Part shown: positions 30,077 through 38,525 of the stretch, piece after piece | Position numbering within the stretch: the stretch's first letter is position 1 | How the letters are laid out: every line of letters starts with the position of its first letter | Origin: Planctomycetota bacterium | GTDB lineage: Bacteria > Planctomycetota > UBA1135 > UBA2386 | NCBI GenBank assembly: GCA_020638695.1 | Contig: JACKIB010000025.1 | Span: forward strand, 1-64,000 | DNA: 64,000 nt | Reading direction: 5' to 3' | Notes under the pieces: model-generated | What the model saw: only the letters and a program-made list of their open reading frames with translations | The model's database searches: none | Told to the model about the DNA's origin: nothing | Position numbers and translations under genes: made by a program

Positions 30077-30541
30077 ATGAAGATCCTCGCCTCGCTCCTC
30101 GCCGTTTCCGCGACCCTCCTGCTCGGCGCCGCCGTCCTGGTGCCGCAAGACAAGGAGCAGGATGCTGCCAAGGCCAAGGCCGACGCGGCGAAGGCGGTCA
30201 AGGTCCGCACGCTGCTCACGCTCACCGGGGCCGACAAGATGGGCAAGCAGATGCTGAAGCAGATGATGGCGCAGTTCGCCAAGATGCCGCAGCTGCCCGA
30301 GGGGTTCGCCGACAAGTTCGTCGAGTTGGCGAAGAAGGAAGACCTGGTCTCGATGATCGTGCCGGTCTACGTCAAGCACCTCGAGGAGAAGGACATCGAC
30401 GCGACGATCGAGTACTTCGGGACGCCGTCGGGCAAGCGCTGGCTCGCCGCTCAGCCCAAGATCCTCCAGGAGTCGACGACGATCGGCCAGAAGTGGGGCC
30501 AGCAGCTCGCCATGAAGGTGATGCGCGAGCTGCGGAAGTAG
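30077..30541 (+). CDS. Exported DUF2059-like protein
   Basis: A 154-residue protein with a signal peptide (MKILASLLAVSATLLLGAAV). The mature part is helical, with a Lys/Ala-rich start and the DUF2059 signature region near the end (ATIEYFGTPSGKRWLAAQPKI). Family members are periplasmic with unknown function. A hairpin follows the stop. Confidence 0.75.
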   Translation: MKILASLLAVSATLLLGAAVLVPQDKEQDAAKAKADAAKAVKVRTLLTLTGADKMGKQMLKQMMAQFAKMPQLPEGFADKFVELAKKEDLVSMIVPVYVKHLEEKDIDATIEYFGTPSGKRWLAAQPKILQESTTIGQKWGQQLAMKVMRELRK

Positions 30542-30557
30542 CAGCACTTTCTGTCGT

Positions 30558-30577
30558 CGGCCGCGACGAATCGGCCG
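30558..30577 (+). terminator. Possible hairpin terminator
   Basis: CGGCCG at 30558 pairs with CGGCCG at 30572 around an 8-base loop, 17 bp after the DUF2059 stop. No T-run. Confidence 0.35.
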
Positions 30578-30911
30578 CGGGCCTACGCTCTGGCGGCCAT
30601 GCGATCCGACACTGCAGCGTTCGCGCGCCTCTCCCCCCCTCGGCATCGGAGCAAGACCGTGCTCGGCCCCGTCCGGTGGGCTAGCGCCGCGCTCGTCCGC
30701 GATCTCCAGCAGGCGGGGTGCCTCCGAAGTTCGTCACAGAACTCGCCGGCCCGTAGCCCCGCTCGGGGCGTCGCAGATCATCGGCTCGTCCACCGACGAG
30801 CCGTGTCGTCGCAGCTCCTTGCGAGCGAACCGCATGACTCGACGACTCATGCAACGAGCTTCGGACACACCCCACTGGCTCGCCGGAACGCGGGCGCCGA
30901 ATCGGTGGGCC
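30578..30911. other. Intergenic region, no gene recognised
   Basis: About 330 bp upstream of the kinase. The kinase frame stays open to 30819, but the extra residues lack features. No promoter motif could be picked with confidence. Confidence 0.4.
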
Positions 30912-32537
30912 ATGGACGCTAGCAAGCCGTCGGAGCCGATCGACGACCTACTCGACCGGATCGTCGCCGAGTATGCGGACAGCCTGAGCGCGGGTCGTGC
31001 GGCCGACCCCGAGGAATTCCTCGGCCGCGTGCCGGCGGCCCACCGCGGAGCGCTGGAGCGCTGCCTGCGGATGATCCGCGCCGGCACTGCGACGGCGCCG
31101 GCTGCCTCGCGGCCGCTCGTGCCGGGGGTGGTGCTCGACGGGTTCCGCATCGAGCGCGAGCTGGGACGCGGCGGGATGGCGCACGTCTACCTGGCGGAGC
31201 AGTTGGAGCTGCGGCGGAGGGTCGCGCTGAAGGTGATGCGGCCGAGCCTCGCCGTCGAAGGGCGCAACGTCGATCGGTTCCGCCGCGAAGCGCTGGCGGT
31301 GGCCCGCCTGCAGCACCCGCACATCGTCGGCATTCACGCGGTCGGCGAGGCGGAGGGCTACCACTACCTGGCGATGGAGTACGTCGAGGGTGGCACGCTG
31401 GCGAACGTGCTGGAGCGGTTGCCGCGCGACGAGGTGTGGACCGCGGCACACTTGGCGGAAGCGACCGGCAACCGGACGCTGGACGAGCCGGGTCGCAGCT
31501 ACGAGTCGGCGCTGGCCGAGCTGATGGCGCCGGCCGTGCGGGCGATCGCAGTGGCGCACGAACTCGGCCTGGTGCACCGCGATCTCAAGCCTTCCAACAT
31601 CCTGATCCACCGCGACGGGCGGGCGATGGTCGCGGACTTCGGTCTCGTGCAGGATGCCGGCGACCCGGGCCTGTCCCTCACCGGGGAGCCGCTGGGGACC
31701 CCGTATTACATGTCGCCGGAACAGGCGAGCCTGAGCTCGGCGGAACGGGTCGACGAGCGCAGCGACGTCTACAGCCTGGGCGTCACCCTGTACGAGTGCC
31801 TGACCGGCCGCCGGCCGTTCGAAGGCGAGACGGCGCTGGCGGTGTTGGAGGCGATCCGCTTCGGCAGCGTCCCGCCGCTGCGGTCCCGTGCCCCGCGGAG
31901 TTCGCGCGCCGCCGAAGCGGTGGTGCGCCGCGCGATGGCGCGGCGCAAGGAAGACCGTTACCCCACCGCCATCGATCTCGCCGCCGACCTCGGCGCACTT
32001 GCCGCCGGTCGCCCGACGCAGGCGATGGTGCAGGCGGGCGGGTTGCTGCGCCGTTGCGTCGCCGGAATGCGCGACGTGTTGTCGGGCCACGGCGTGGAAT
32101 ACGAGTCGCCGCGGAGATTCCTCGGGCTGCCGCTGGTGCACGTCAACTACCGGCTGCGACGTCCCGGCATCTCGGTGCGGCGCGCGCGCGGCTGGCTGGC
32201 GATGTCCGATGTCGCGCTGGGGGGCATCGCCATCGGCCCGTTCTCCTGCGGGATCGTGTCGCTCGGCTCGGTTGCGCTCGGCGGGGTCTCGATCGCCGGC
32301 TTGGCGTTGGGCGGCTACGCGTTCGGCGGCTTGGCGGCCGGGCTGTTCGCAACCGGCGGGCTGGCAGTCGGCTATGCGGCGGCCGGCGGTGCGGCGATCG
32401 GTCGTTTCGCGGCCGGCGGGTGGGCGTTCGGCGCCCATGTCTGCCGGCAGGTGGCCGGGCGACGGGTGCTCGACGAGGCCGCGCTCGAGGTGTTCGCGAC
32501 CTTCATGCCCTGGGTCGGTTGGTTGTTCGGACGGTAA
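30912..32537 (+). CDS. Ser/Thr protein kinase with Gly/Ala-repeat C-terminal domain
   Basis: A 541-residue PknB-type kinase. A short helical N-terminal region (1-55) has the DPEEFLGRVP motif common in planctomycete kinases. The catalytic domain spans 73-380: glycine loop GRGGMAHVY, Lys107 in VALKVM, Asp224 in VHRDLKPSN, Asp242 in DFG, and GTPYYMSPEQ. The C-terminal part (about 430-515) is a run of short units such as VALGGVSIAGLALGG and FAAGGWAFG, where small residues alternate every six positions. It looks like a membrane-embedded or solenoid domain instead of a simple single helix. I chose the ATG at 30912; an earlier start at 30819 adds Arg-rich sequence. Substrates are unknown. Confidence 0.9.
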   Translation: MDASKPSEPIDDLLDRIVAEYADSLSAGRAADPEEFLGRVPAAHRGALERCLRMIRAGTATAPAASRPLVPGVVLDGFRIERELGRGGMAHVYLAEQLELRRRVALKVMRPSLAVEGRNVDRFRREALAVARLQHPHIVGIHAVGEAEGYHYLAMEYVEGGTLANVLERLPRDEVWTAAHLAEATGNRTLDEPGRSYESALAELMAPAVRAIAVAHELGLVHRDLKPSNILIHRDGRAMVADFGLVQDAGDPGLSLTGEPLGTPYYMSPEQASLSSAERVDERSDVYSLGVTLYECLTGRRPFEGETALAVLEAIRFGSVPPLRSRAPRSSRAAEAVVRRAMARRKEDRYPTAIDLAADLGALAAGRPTQAMVQAGGLLRRCVAGMRDVLSGHGVEYESPRRFLGLPLVHVNYRLRRPGISVRRARGWLAMSDVALGGIAIGPFSCGIVSLGSVALGGVSIAGLALGGYAFGGLAAGLFATGGLAVGYAAAGGAAIGRFAAGGWAFGAHVCRQVAGRRVLDEAALEVFATFMPWVGWLFGR

Positions 32538-32552
32538 TCGGTATGACGAGTG

Positions 32553-33476
32553 TCACTCGATCGTCCACGCCTTCTCCCAGGTGATGGAAGTACGCCGGAA
32601 TCCGATCTCGCTGAAGATCCGTTGCTCGACGTCGGGCAGGTGTGCGGCGCCGAAGAACACGCCGATGCGCCGGTCACCGCGGCGCACCCGCGCGCGCAGC
32701 ACCTCCATCAGGCGCCGGTTGCGGCCGATCAACAGCACCGAGCCTCCGTCCCCTTCGCGGGGCCCCAAGCCGGCTAGCAACCCTTCGAGCTTCGGCAGTT
32801 CGCGGGCCAGTAGGTACTTCAGCCGCTTCTCGCGGTCGGGTGCAAACAGCGCAGCCAGCAGACCGAGGCCGAGTCCCGGGTCGGTGCGTTGGCTGCCGGC
32901 GAGCTGCCGCTTCGCCAACTCGAACATCAAGCCGAGCAGCGTCTCGCCCTTGTCCTTCGACATGCGGGTGAACGTCGCGGTGTCGAGGTCGGCGTGCACG
33001 AAGTTCGGTGCCCGGTAGTCCACCGCGTCGAGCTGGAATTCCAGGCCGAGCACGTTGCGCAACATCCGTTGGAACGCGCTGACCACGCCGCCCGCACGCG
33101 GTGCGCGGTCCGCCCCGGCGGACGGTGGCGGGGTGCCCGCCGGCTTGACCAACTCGTAGAGCAGCGCGTCGTAGCTGCCAAACCGCGCCTGCAGGCGCCG
33201 GTAGTAGTCGCGATCGGCGATGTGCACCGCGCCGATCAAGTCGATGAACGCGCCGCTCCGCCCCACGTACCGCACCACCGCAGTCTCCAGCAGGCCCCGG
33301 CCGGCGCCGAGGTCGGTGAAGCGCAGGAACTCGGTGTCCGCGGTCTGGGTCGTGTTCGGGGGGTCGTGACCGGGGTCCGTGCCTGGCTCGGCGCGGCACG
33401 CTGCCGCCAGCAGGGCCAACAGGGTCACCGCCGTGTGCCGGTGCGCAGCAGCGCAGCGGCTCGCCCAGCGGATCAC
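32553..33476 (-). CDS. TraB/GumN (TIKI)-family lipoprotein
   Basis: A 307-residue protein of the TraB/PrgY/GumN superfamily, whose animal TIKI members are metalloproteases. The key blocks are LIGAVHIADRDYYRRLQ with the conserved His, a family Glu in LLYELVKP, and the C-terminal IGVFFGAAHLPDVEQRI with a second His. A lipobox LAAAC marks export and lipidation. I chose the GTG at 33476 because it overlaps the response regulator stop by four bases (GTGA). Longer frames upstream read regulator sequence in another phase. Coupling to a two-component system is unusual. Confidence 0.8.
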   Translation of the reverse strand: MIRWASRCAAAHRHTAVTLLALLAAACRAEPGTDPGHDPPNTTQTADTEFLRFTDLGAGRGLLETAVVRYVGRSGAFIDLIGAVHIADRDYYRRLQARFGSYDALLYELVKPAGTPPPSAGADRAPRAGGVVSAFQRMLRNVLGLEFQLDAVDYRAPNFVHADLDTATFTRMSKDKGETLLGLMFELAKRQLAGSQRTDPGLGLGLLAALFAPDREKRLKYLLARELPKLEGLLAGLGPREGDGGSVLLIGRNRRLMEVLRARVRRGDRRIGVFFGAAHLPDVEQRIFSEIGFRRTSITWEKAWTIE

Positions 33477-34168
33477 GGCGAGAAGCGGTAGCCGTTGCCG
33501 CGCACGGTGATGAAGTGGTCGGGCTTGTTCGGCTGTGCTTCGAGCTTGGCGCGCAGCTGCCCGACGAAGTTGTCGACGGTGCGCGGCGAGCTCTTGTGCT
33601 GGATACCCCACACGCGTTCGAGGAGTTGCTCGCGTGAGAACACGCGCTCGGGGTTCTGCACCAGGAACCGCAACAGCTCGAACTCGAGGTGCGTCAGCGC
33701 GATGGCCGCCGCGCCGCGGGTCACCACGCGCCGCTCCAGATCGATCGAGACGTCCGCGAAACCGAGTCCGCGTTCCGCAGGAGCCGCCATCGGGACGAGC
33801 CGGCGCAACACCGCATCGATCCGCGCCAACAGCTCGGCGACGCCGAACGGTTTGGTCACGTAGTCGTCGGCCCCCAGGCGCAGCGCCGACACCTTGTCGG
33901 CCTCGTTCTGCCGCGCCGACAACACGATCAACGGCGTGCGGTCGCCGAGCTCGCGCAGTGCCCCGAGCACTTCGAGCCCGTTCTTCTTCGGCAGCGAAAG
34001 GTCGAGCAGGATCAACGTGGGGCGCTGCGTCGCGATCGCGTCCAGTGCGGCCTCGCCGTCGCCGACCACGATGGTCGCGAAGCCCTCCAGCTTGAGGTTG
34101 AGGGCCAGGCCGTTGGCGATCGCCTCGTCGTCCTCGACCAGCAGGATCTTCGCGCCCTGGTGCATCAT
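33473..34168 (-). CDS. OmpR/PhoB-family response regulator
   Basis: A 231-residue regulator. The receiver domain has acidic pocket VEDDEA, phosphoacceptor Asp56 in LILLDLSLP, the switch Ser in LSARQ, and Lys106 in YVTKPFG. The C-terminal winged helix ends RTVDNFVGQLRAKLEAQPN and ITVRGNGYRFSP, typical of Trans_reg_C. The ATG at 34168 overlaps the kinase stop (ATGA, 34165-34168). Order in transcription is kinase, regulator, TraB-like lipoprotein. Confidence 0.95.
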   Translation of the reverse strand: MMHQGAKILLVEDDEAIANGLALNLKLEGFATIVVGDGEAALDAIATQRPTLILLDLSLPKKNGLEVLGALRELGDRTPLIVLSARQNEADKVSALRLGADDYVTKPFGVAELLARIDAVLRRLVPMAAPAERGLGFADVSIDLERRVVTRGAAAIALTHLEFELLRFLVQNPERVFSREQLLERVWGIQHKSSPRTVDNFVGQLRAKLEAQPNKPDHFITVRGNGYRFSP

Positions 34169-35130
34169 GGAGCGGAGCGTACCGCCTTCTGCTTGCCGTC
34201 CGTCGAGCGGTCGCGAGGAAGGAACACGTGGAACGCCGCGCCCCCGTCGCGCGGTGAGCGCAGGTCGATGCGTCCGTGGTGGGCCTTCACCACCGCCTGC
34301 ACGATGGCCAACCCCAACCCGCTGCCGCCGACGCCCGACTCCACCGCGCGGGAGCCGCGCCAGAACTTCTCGAACACCTGGTGCTGCTCGGCCGCCGGGA
34401 TGCCGGGCCCGTTGTCGCGCACCACCAACTCGACCATTCGCTCGCGCGTCATCCGGGTGGTCCGCGCCACGCAGTGGATCTCCTTGTGGTCGCCGGAGTA
34501 CTTCCACGCGTTCGACAGCAGGTTGATCAGCATCAGCATCAGCGCCTGGCGGTCGCCGGCGACCGTCAGGCCGGGCTCGACCTCGACGCGGAACTTCGTC
34601 TGATCGATCAGCTGCATGGCGTCGAAGCGGGACAGCGCCTCGCGGATCAACTCCTCGACCTCGATCGGTTCGCGGGTCAGCGTCACGTTCTCGGTCTCGA
34701 GGCGCGACAGCTCGATCAGTTTGCCGACCAGCTGGTCGAGTCGGTCGAGGTCGGCGCGCAGCGACTGCAGGCAGCTGTTGCGCTCGGCTGCGTCGGTCAG
34801 TCGGTCGTCGAGCAGCGCGTCGACGAACATCCGCATCGAGGTCATCGGGGTGCGCAGCTCGTGCGAGATCGCCGACAGGAAGTCCTGTTGCATCCGCACC
34901 AGCGCCGAGCCGCGGTGCAAGAAGATCCCGCCGAGCAGGAATCCGGTCACCGACGAGGCGGCGAACGCCAGCATCAAGACCCCTGCGACGATCTCCACCG
35001 TTCCCTTGTCACCGCGCACCAGCAGGATGATGCCCAGCGGGGTGGTGAGGATGGTCGGCATCAGCACGCCGAGGATCAGGATCACCTGAGCGCGGCGGAG
35101 CTGGACGTTGGCGGGGGCGCGGATCCTCAC
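34165..35130 (-). CDS. Membrane histidine kinase
   Basis: A 321-residue sensor kinase starting at GTG 35130. Two membrane helices (about 16-39 and 46-71) enclose a loop of only about six residues (RGDKGTV), so there is no periplasmic sensor domain; sensing may be intramembrane or through a partner. The HisKA box is SAISHELRTPM with His90. The ATPase domain has NLLSNAWKYS, DNGPGIP and GGSGLGLAIVQ. It pairs with the overlapping regulator. The co-encoded TraB-like lipoprotein could supply an envelope input. Confidence 0.93.
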   Translation of the reverse strand: MRIRAPANVQLRRAQVILILGVLMPTILTTPLGIILLVRGDKGTVEIVAGVLMLAFAASSVTGFLLGGIFLHRGSALVRMQQDFLSAISHELRTPMTSMRMFVDALLDDRLTDAAERNSCLQSLRADLDRLDQLVGKLIELSRLETENVTLTREPIEVEELIREALSRFDAMQLIDQTKFRVEVEPGLTVAGDRQALMLMLINLLSNAWKYSGDHKEIHCVARTTRMTRERMVELVVRDNGPGIPAAEQHQVFEKFWRGSRAVESGVGGSGLGLAIVQAVVKAHHGRIDLRSPRDGGAAFHVFLPRDRSTDGKQKAVRSAP

Positions 35131-35164
35131 GGCGCACGCATCTTCGCCGTGCCGCGGGTTCTGG

Positions 35165-36214
35165 TCACCAGCGCAGCAGCGTGGTGCCCCAGGACAACCC
35201 GGCGCCGAACGCCGCGAGGCACACGAGCTGACCGCGTTGCAGGCGGCCCGCCCGAGCCAGTTCGTCGAGGACGAGTGGGATCGACGCCGACGAAGTGTTG
35301 CCGTAGCGCTCGATGTTCACCGCCACGCGCGAAGGATCGAGGCCGAGCCGTTCGGTGGCGGCTTCGATGATGCGCAGGTTGGCTTGGTGGGGGATCAGCA
35401 GATCGAGGTCGTCGAGGGTGAGTCCGTTGCGCCGCAAGATCTGGTCGACCGACTCGCAGATGGCGTTCACCGCGAACTTGAACACCTTGCGGCCCTCGAG
35501 CTTCATGAAGTGCAGGTTGGCCGCCACCGTCTCGGCAGTCGCCGGATGGCGCGAACCACCTCCGGGCTGCTGGATCAGGTCGATTCCGCTGCTGTCGGTG
35601 CCGATCACGTTGTCGAGCAGTTCGCCGGGTGGATCCTCGCCACTGCACGGTGCCAGCACGACCGCGCCGGCGGCGTCGCCGAACAGCACGCAGGTGTTGC
35701 GGTCCTTGTAGTCGACGATCGACGACAGCACCTCGGCGCCGATCACCAGAGCGTGGTCGAATGCGCGGCTCGCCAGCAAGCCTTGGCAGGTGGTCAGCGC
35801 ATGCACGAATCCCGAGCAGGCCGCGGAGATGTCGAAGGTGGCGGCGCGGTGTGCCCCGAGGCCGGCCTGGACGCGGCAGGCGGTGGCTGGGAACAGCGTG
35901 TCTGGGGTCGCGGTGGCGACCACGATCAGGTCGAGTTCGTCGGCAGCGAGACCCGCGTCCTGCAAGGCGCGGCGACCGGCCTGGATCGCCAGGTCGGAGG
36001 TCGCTTGATCCGGGCGGGCGATGCGCCGCTCCTGCATGCCGGTGCGAGCGCGGATCCACTCGTCCGAGGTGTCGACCATGCGCTCGAGATCGGCGTTCGA
36101 CAGCACGTGCTCGGGGGCATAGCTGCCCGTCCCAGCGATTCCGACCCGGCGTAGGGTGCCCCGCGTCCGCCGCGACCGTGGGTCGGTGGCGGTGTCCTGG
36201 AGTGATTCGCGCAT
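35165..36214 (-). CDS. fabH: 3-oxoacyl-[ACP] synthase III
   Basis: Ketoacyl synthase III that starts fatty acid synthesis by condensing acetyl-CoA with malonyl-ACP. The catalytic triad is Cys133 in DISAACSGF, His in LIPHQANLRI and Asn in ERYGNTSSAS. DEWIRARTGMQERRIA is the family N-terminal block. The length of 349 residues is normal after a 20-residue extension. plsX, fabD and fabG are not next to it; the histidine kinase starts 34 bp downstream in the same direction, so read-through is possible. Confidence 0.95.
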   Translation of the reverse strand: MRESLQDTATDPRSRRTRGTLRRVGIAGTGSYAPEHVLSNADLERMVDTSDEWIRARTGMQERRIARPDQATSDLAIQAGRRALQDAGLAADELDLIVVATATPDTLFPATACRVQAGLGAHRAATFDISAACSGFVHALTTCQGLLASRAFDHALVIGAEVLSSIVDYKDRNTCVLFGDAAGAVVLAPCSGEDPPGELLDNVIGTDSSGIDLIQQPGGGSRHPATAETVAANLHFMKLEGRKVFKFAVNAICESVDQILRRNGLTLDDLDLLIPHQANLRIIEAATERLGLDPSRVAVNIERYGNTSSASIPLVLDELARAGRLQRGQLVCLAAFGAGLSWGTTLLRW

Positions 36215-36341
36215 CCCGAGGAACCTATCGTCGTCCTGTCAGCCAGGATCCACTTCTGTGTCACAGTTCCGACACGGTCCTTCCCCACTGATTTCTCGGG
36301 GACCGTAGATGGCGACCACCGCGGCAGTCCGCGCTCGCCGG

Positions 36342-38195
36342 TCAGGGGAACACGAACCGCACCGCGTTCGAGGCAGCGGGGAACGGGACCGGGCCGGTCG
36401 GGTCGAGGATCACGTGTGCACCGTACGCCCCGAGGCCTTGCAAGCCCTGCACGAGGGGCACCGGGATTCGGATGCCGCGCCGGCCCGACCCGGGCAGCGT
36501 TCCGCTCACTCCCGGAAGCAGGAGGGATGCCTGGAACAGCAGGTCGGGGTTCAGCGGGATGTGGGTGCCGGCGATCGTCATTCCGGGACTACTGCCCAGC
36601 GACATCGCGAACACGTGCCGCATCAGGGTGTGGTCGTACGCGGTCGTCAGGATGTGCAGCGCCCGGCCTCCGGGGCTGTGGCTGGTCAGCACCTCGATGC
36701 CGGTGGTCGGTGCGTAGCGGGTCGCGTCGACCGAGTTGGCCCGGCCGGGCGTTCCGCGGTCGCCCCCGCCGTAGGTGGTCGTCGCCGCGAGGAAACCGAC
36801 CGCGGCGGTCGGGATGTCGAGTACGGCGCGTTCGGCCGCGACGCCTGATCCACCCGCGAGGTTGCCGCTGTAGCTGAGCTGGTCGAGCACCGTGAAGCCG
36901 AGCCGGAGGGTGATGGTGTCGGCGGTGACCCCCGGAGAGAACGCCTGATAGGGCCAGCAGTGCGCGGCGGGCAACCCGCGGTTGAGCGCCGGGTCGCCCT
37001 GCTGCTGGAGCAGCAGGTAGTCGCCGGGCAGAAGTCGGTAGGGGGTCGAGATGGTGAACGAACCGGAGTTGCACGACACCTGCAGACCGCGGAGGTTCAC
37101 CGCCTCCGGCCCCTTGCAGTAGATCTCCAGGTATGTGCCCTGGCTCGCCGTCGGGTTGCGGTGCAACTCTGAGATACGCAGCGCCCCGGCACTCACGGCA
37201 CTGCTCGGCACCTCGTCGGTGTAGACATCGAAGCTGCCGCCGACGTTCGATTCGACGCGGTAGCGGTACCCGTCGGTGGTGAAGGTGACGGTCCCGGTTG
37301 TCGCGAAGCCCTGGTACGAACTCGAACCCGGTGTGGTGCACAGCATCAGCCGCGAATCGCTGACCGTGTTCACCCGGTTGATGGTGCCGGTCGTGGGATG
37401 GCCGTAGGAGTTGTTGGCACCGGCGCTGCCGACGCACACCTCCGGGCGCAGTGCTGCCATCAGGGCGGTGTTGGTCGAGGTATTGCTCCCGTGGTGGTCG
37501 AGTAGCAGCACGTCGACATCGCCGCAGACCGGCGCGACCTTGCTCTCCATGTCGTAGGTGCTGAGACCTCCGCCGGTCAGGTCGCCGCCGAGCCACATGT
37601 CGAAGTCTCCGTACTCGACCTTCAGCACGATGCTCGCGGCGTTCTCGTACTGGTAGGCGTTCTGGATCGGGAAGCTGCCGACGCCGGCGACCACCCCATC
37701 GGCGGCCAGTACCGTGGCGGTGGCTCCGCCGCCGAGATTGAACTTGGTGCCGACCGCCACGGTCGCTCGCTTGGTCCCGGCAGCGCGGACGTACGACGAG
37801 TAGAAACTGTTCGATGGTGCGTTCTGCGGGCCGCGGTCCCACGCGCTGAGCACCGGAAAGTAATCGAGCACTTCGTCCAGGCCGCCGATGTGGTCCGCGT
37901 CGTAGTGGGTGGCGATGGTGTAGGCCACCTGGGTGACGCCGAGCTTCACCAGCATCGGAATCACCTTGTTCCGCCCGTTGCCGTCGCTGCCGCCGTCGAC
38001 CACCATCGCCGTGCCGGTCGGTCCGACGACGATGGTCGCCGACCCCTGACCGACGTCGACCACGGCGACCCGGAGGCCGGTGGGGGGCATGGTCGGATCG
38101 CCGGTGGGGCCCTGCGCGCGAACTGCGGGGGCGAACGCCAGCGCGAGCGTGACGGTGCACAGGACCGAGAGAGTCGGGCGAAGGGAGCGCATCAT
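36342..38195 (-). CDS. Exported metallo-beta-lactamase / lamin-tail domain protein
   Basis: A 617-residue exported protein. A signal peptide ends APAVRAQ. Residues 38-300 form a ComEC/Rec2-type metallo-beta-lactamase fold: VDVGQGSATIVV, the metal motif ATHYDADHIGG, a GGD strand (MWLGGDLTGG) and LLLDHHGSNTST. There are no ComEC membrane helices, so this is a free exported hydrolase, perhaps a nuclease. Residues about 355-480 are a lamin-tail domain (ISELHRNPTASQGTYLEIYC, LPGDYLLLQQ), often found on exported nucleases. The last 110 residues resemble the end of the FG-GAP protein at 1-1500. DNA degradation or uptake is a reasonable guess. Confidence 0.83.
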   Translation of the reverse strand: MMRSLRPTLSVLCTVTLALAFAPAVRAQGPTGDPTMPPTGLRVAVVDVGQGSATIVVGPTGTAMVVDGGSDGNGRNKVIPMLVKLGVTQVAYTIATHYDADHIGGLDEVLDYFPVLSAWDRGPQNAPSNSFYSSYVRAAGTKRATVAVGTKFNLGGGATATVLAADGVVAGVGSFPIQNAYQYENAASIVLKVEYGDFDMWLGGDLTGGGLSTYDMESKVAPVCGDVDVLLLDHHGSNTSTNTALMAALRPEVCVGSAGANNSYGHPTTGTINRVNTVSDSRLMLCTTPGSSSYQGFATTGTVTFTTDGYRYRVESNVGGSFDVYTDEVPSSAVSAGALRISELHRNPTASQGTYLEIYCKGPEAVNLRGLQVSCNSGSFTISTPYRLLPGDYLLLQQQGDPALNRGLPAAHCWPYQAFSPGVTADTITLRLGFTVLDQLSYSGNLAGGSGVAAERAVLDIPTAAVGFLAATTTYGGGDRGTPGRANSVDATRYAPTTGIEVLTSHSPGGRALHILTTAYDHTLMRHVFAMSLGSSPGMTIAGTHIPLNPDLLFQASLLLPGVSGTLPGSGRRGIRIPVPLVQGLQGLGAYGAHVILDPTGPVPFPAASNAVRFVFP

Positions 38196-38516
38196 GGTCG
38201 AGCGAAGCGTGCCGAGGTGGGGGACGCGAGCGTACCGGGAGTGGGCGCCGCGCTGAATCCCGAAGGGAGTGGTTGCCATCGTGGTGTGGTCGGAGCGCAT
38301 CGAGTGCGCAATCCGCTGGGCCGCGCGCGGCTCGTCGCGATCGAATGCGGCGTCGAGTGGCGGTCGCGTCGAATCGACCCGCGCAATTCGCTGGACCGCG
38401 CGACGGTCTGGTGGATTCCATGGGGCCCCCGCCGAGAGACGCGCCATCGCTCTGCCCCCTGGCCTCACAGCCCGGACTGGTTTAGATTCCGGACCCCTCG
38501 GCTGCTTGGCGAATGA
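38196..38516. other. Divergent intergenic region with a 22-bp direct repeat
   Basis: This stretch separates two divergent genes. It has two near-identical 22-mers at 38306-38327 and 38381-38402 (GCGCAATYCGCTGGRCCGCGCG, two mismatches), 75 bp apart. It ends in the first of two GGCGAAT sites. No gene is seen. The repeats could be operators or duplication scars. Confidence 0.5.
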
Positions 38517-38525
38517 ATGGCGAAT
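38508..38525 (+). promoter_or_regulatory. Two GGCGAAT sites 11 bp apart at the start of the giant regulator gene
   Basis: GGCGAAT occurs at 38508-38514 and 38519-38525, one helical turn apart. The second overlaps the ATG at 38517. The same hexamer clusters downstream of the gene. Autorepression by the encoded winged-helix domain would fit, but this is inference. Confidence 0.45.

Noticed and set aside
36342..38195. ComEC DNA-uptake channel
   Set aside because: The metallo-beta-lactamase fold resembles the ComEC C-terminal domain, but the protein has a signal peptide, no competence membrane domain and a lamin-tail domain.
38470..38516. A -24/-12 promoter for the giant regulator
   Set aside because: The best GG...GC pair has 11 bases between the dinucleotides, not the 10 required.
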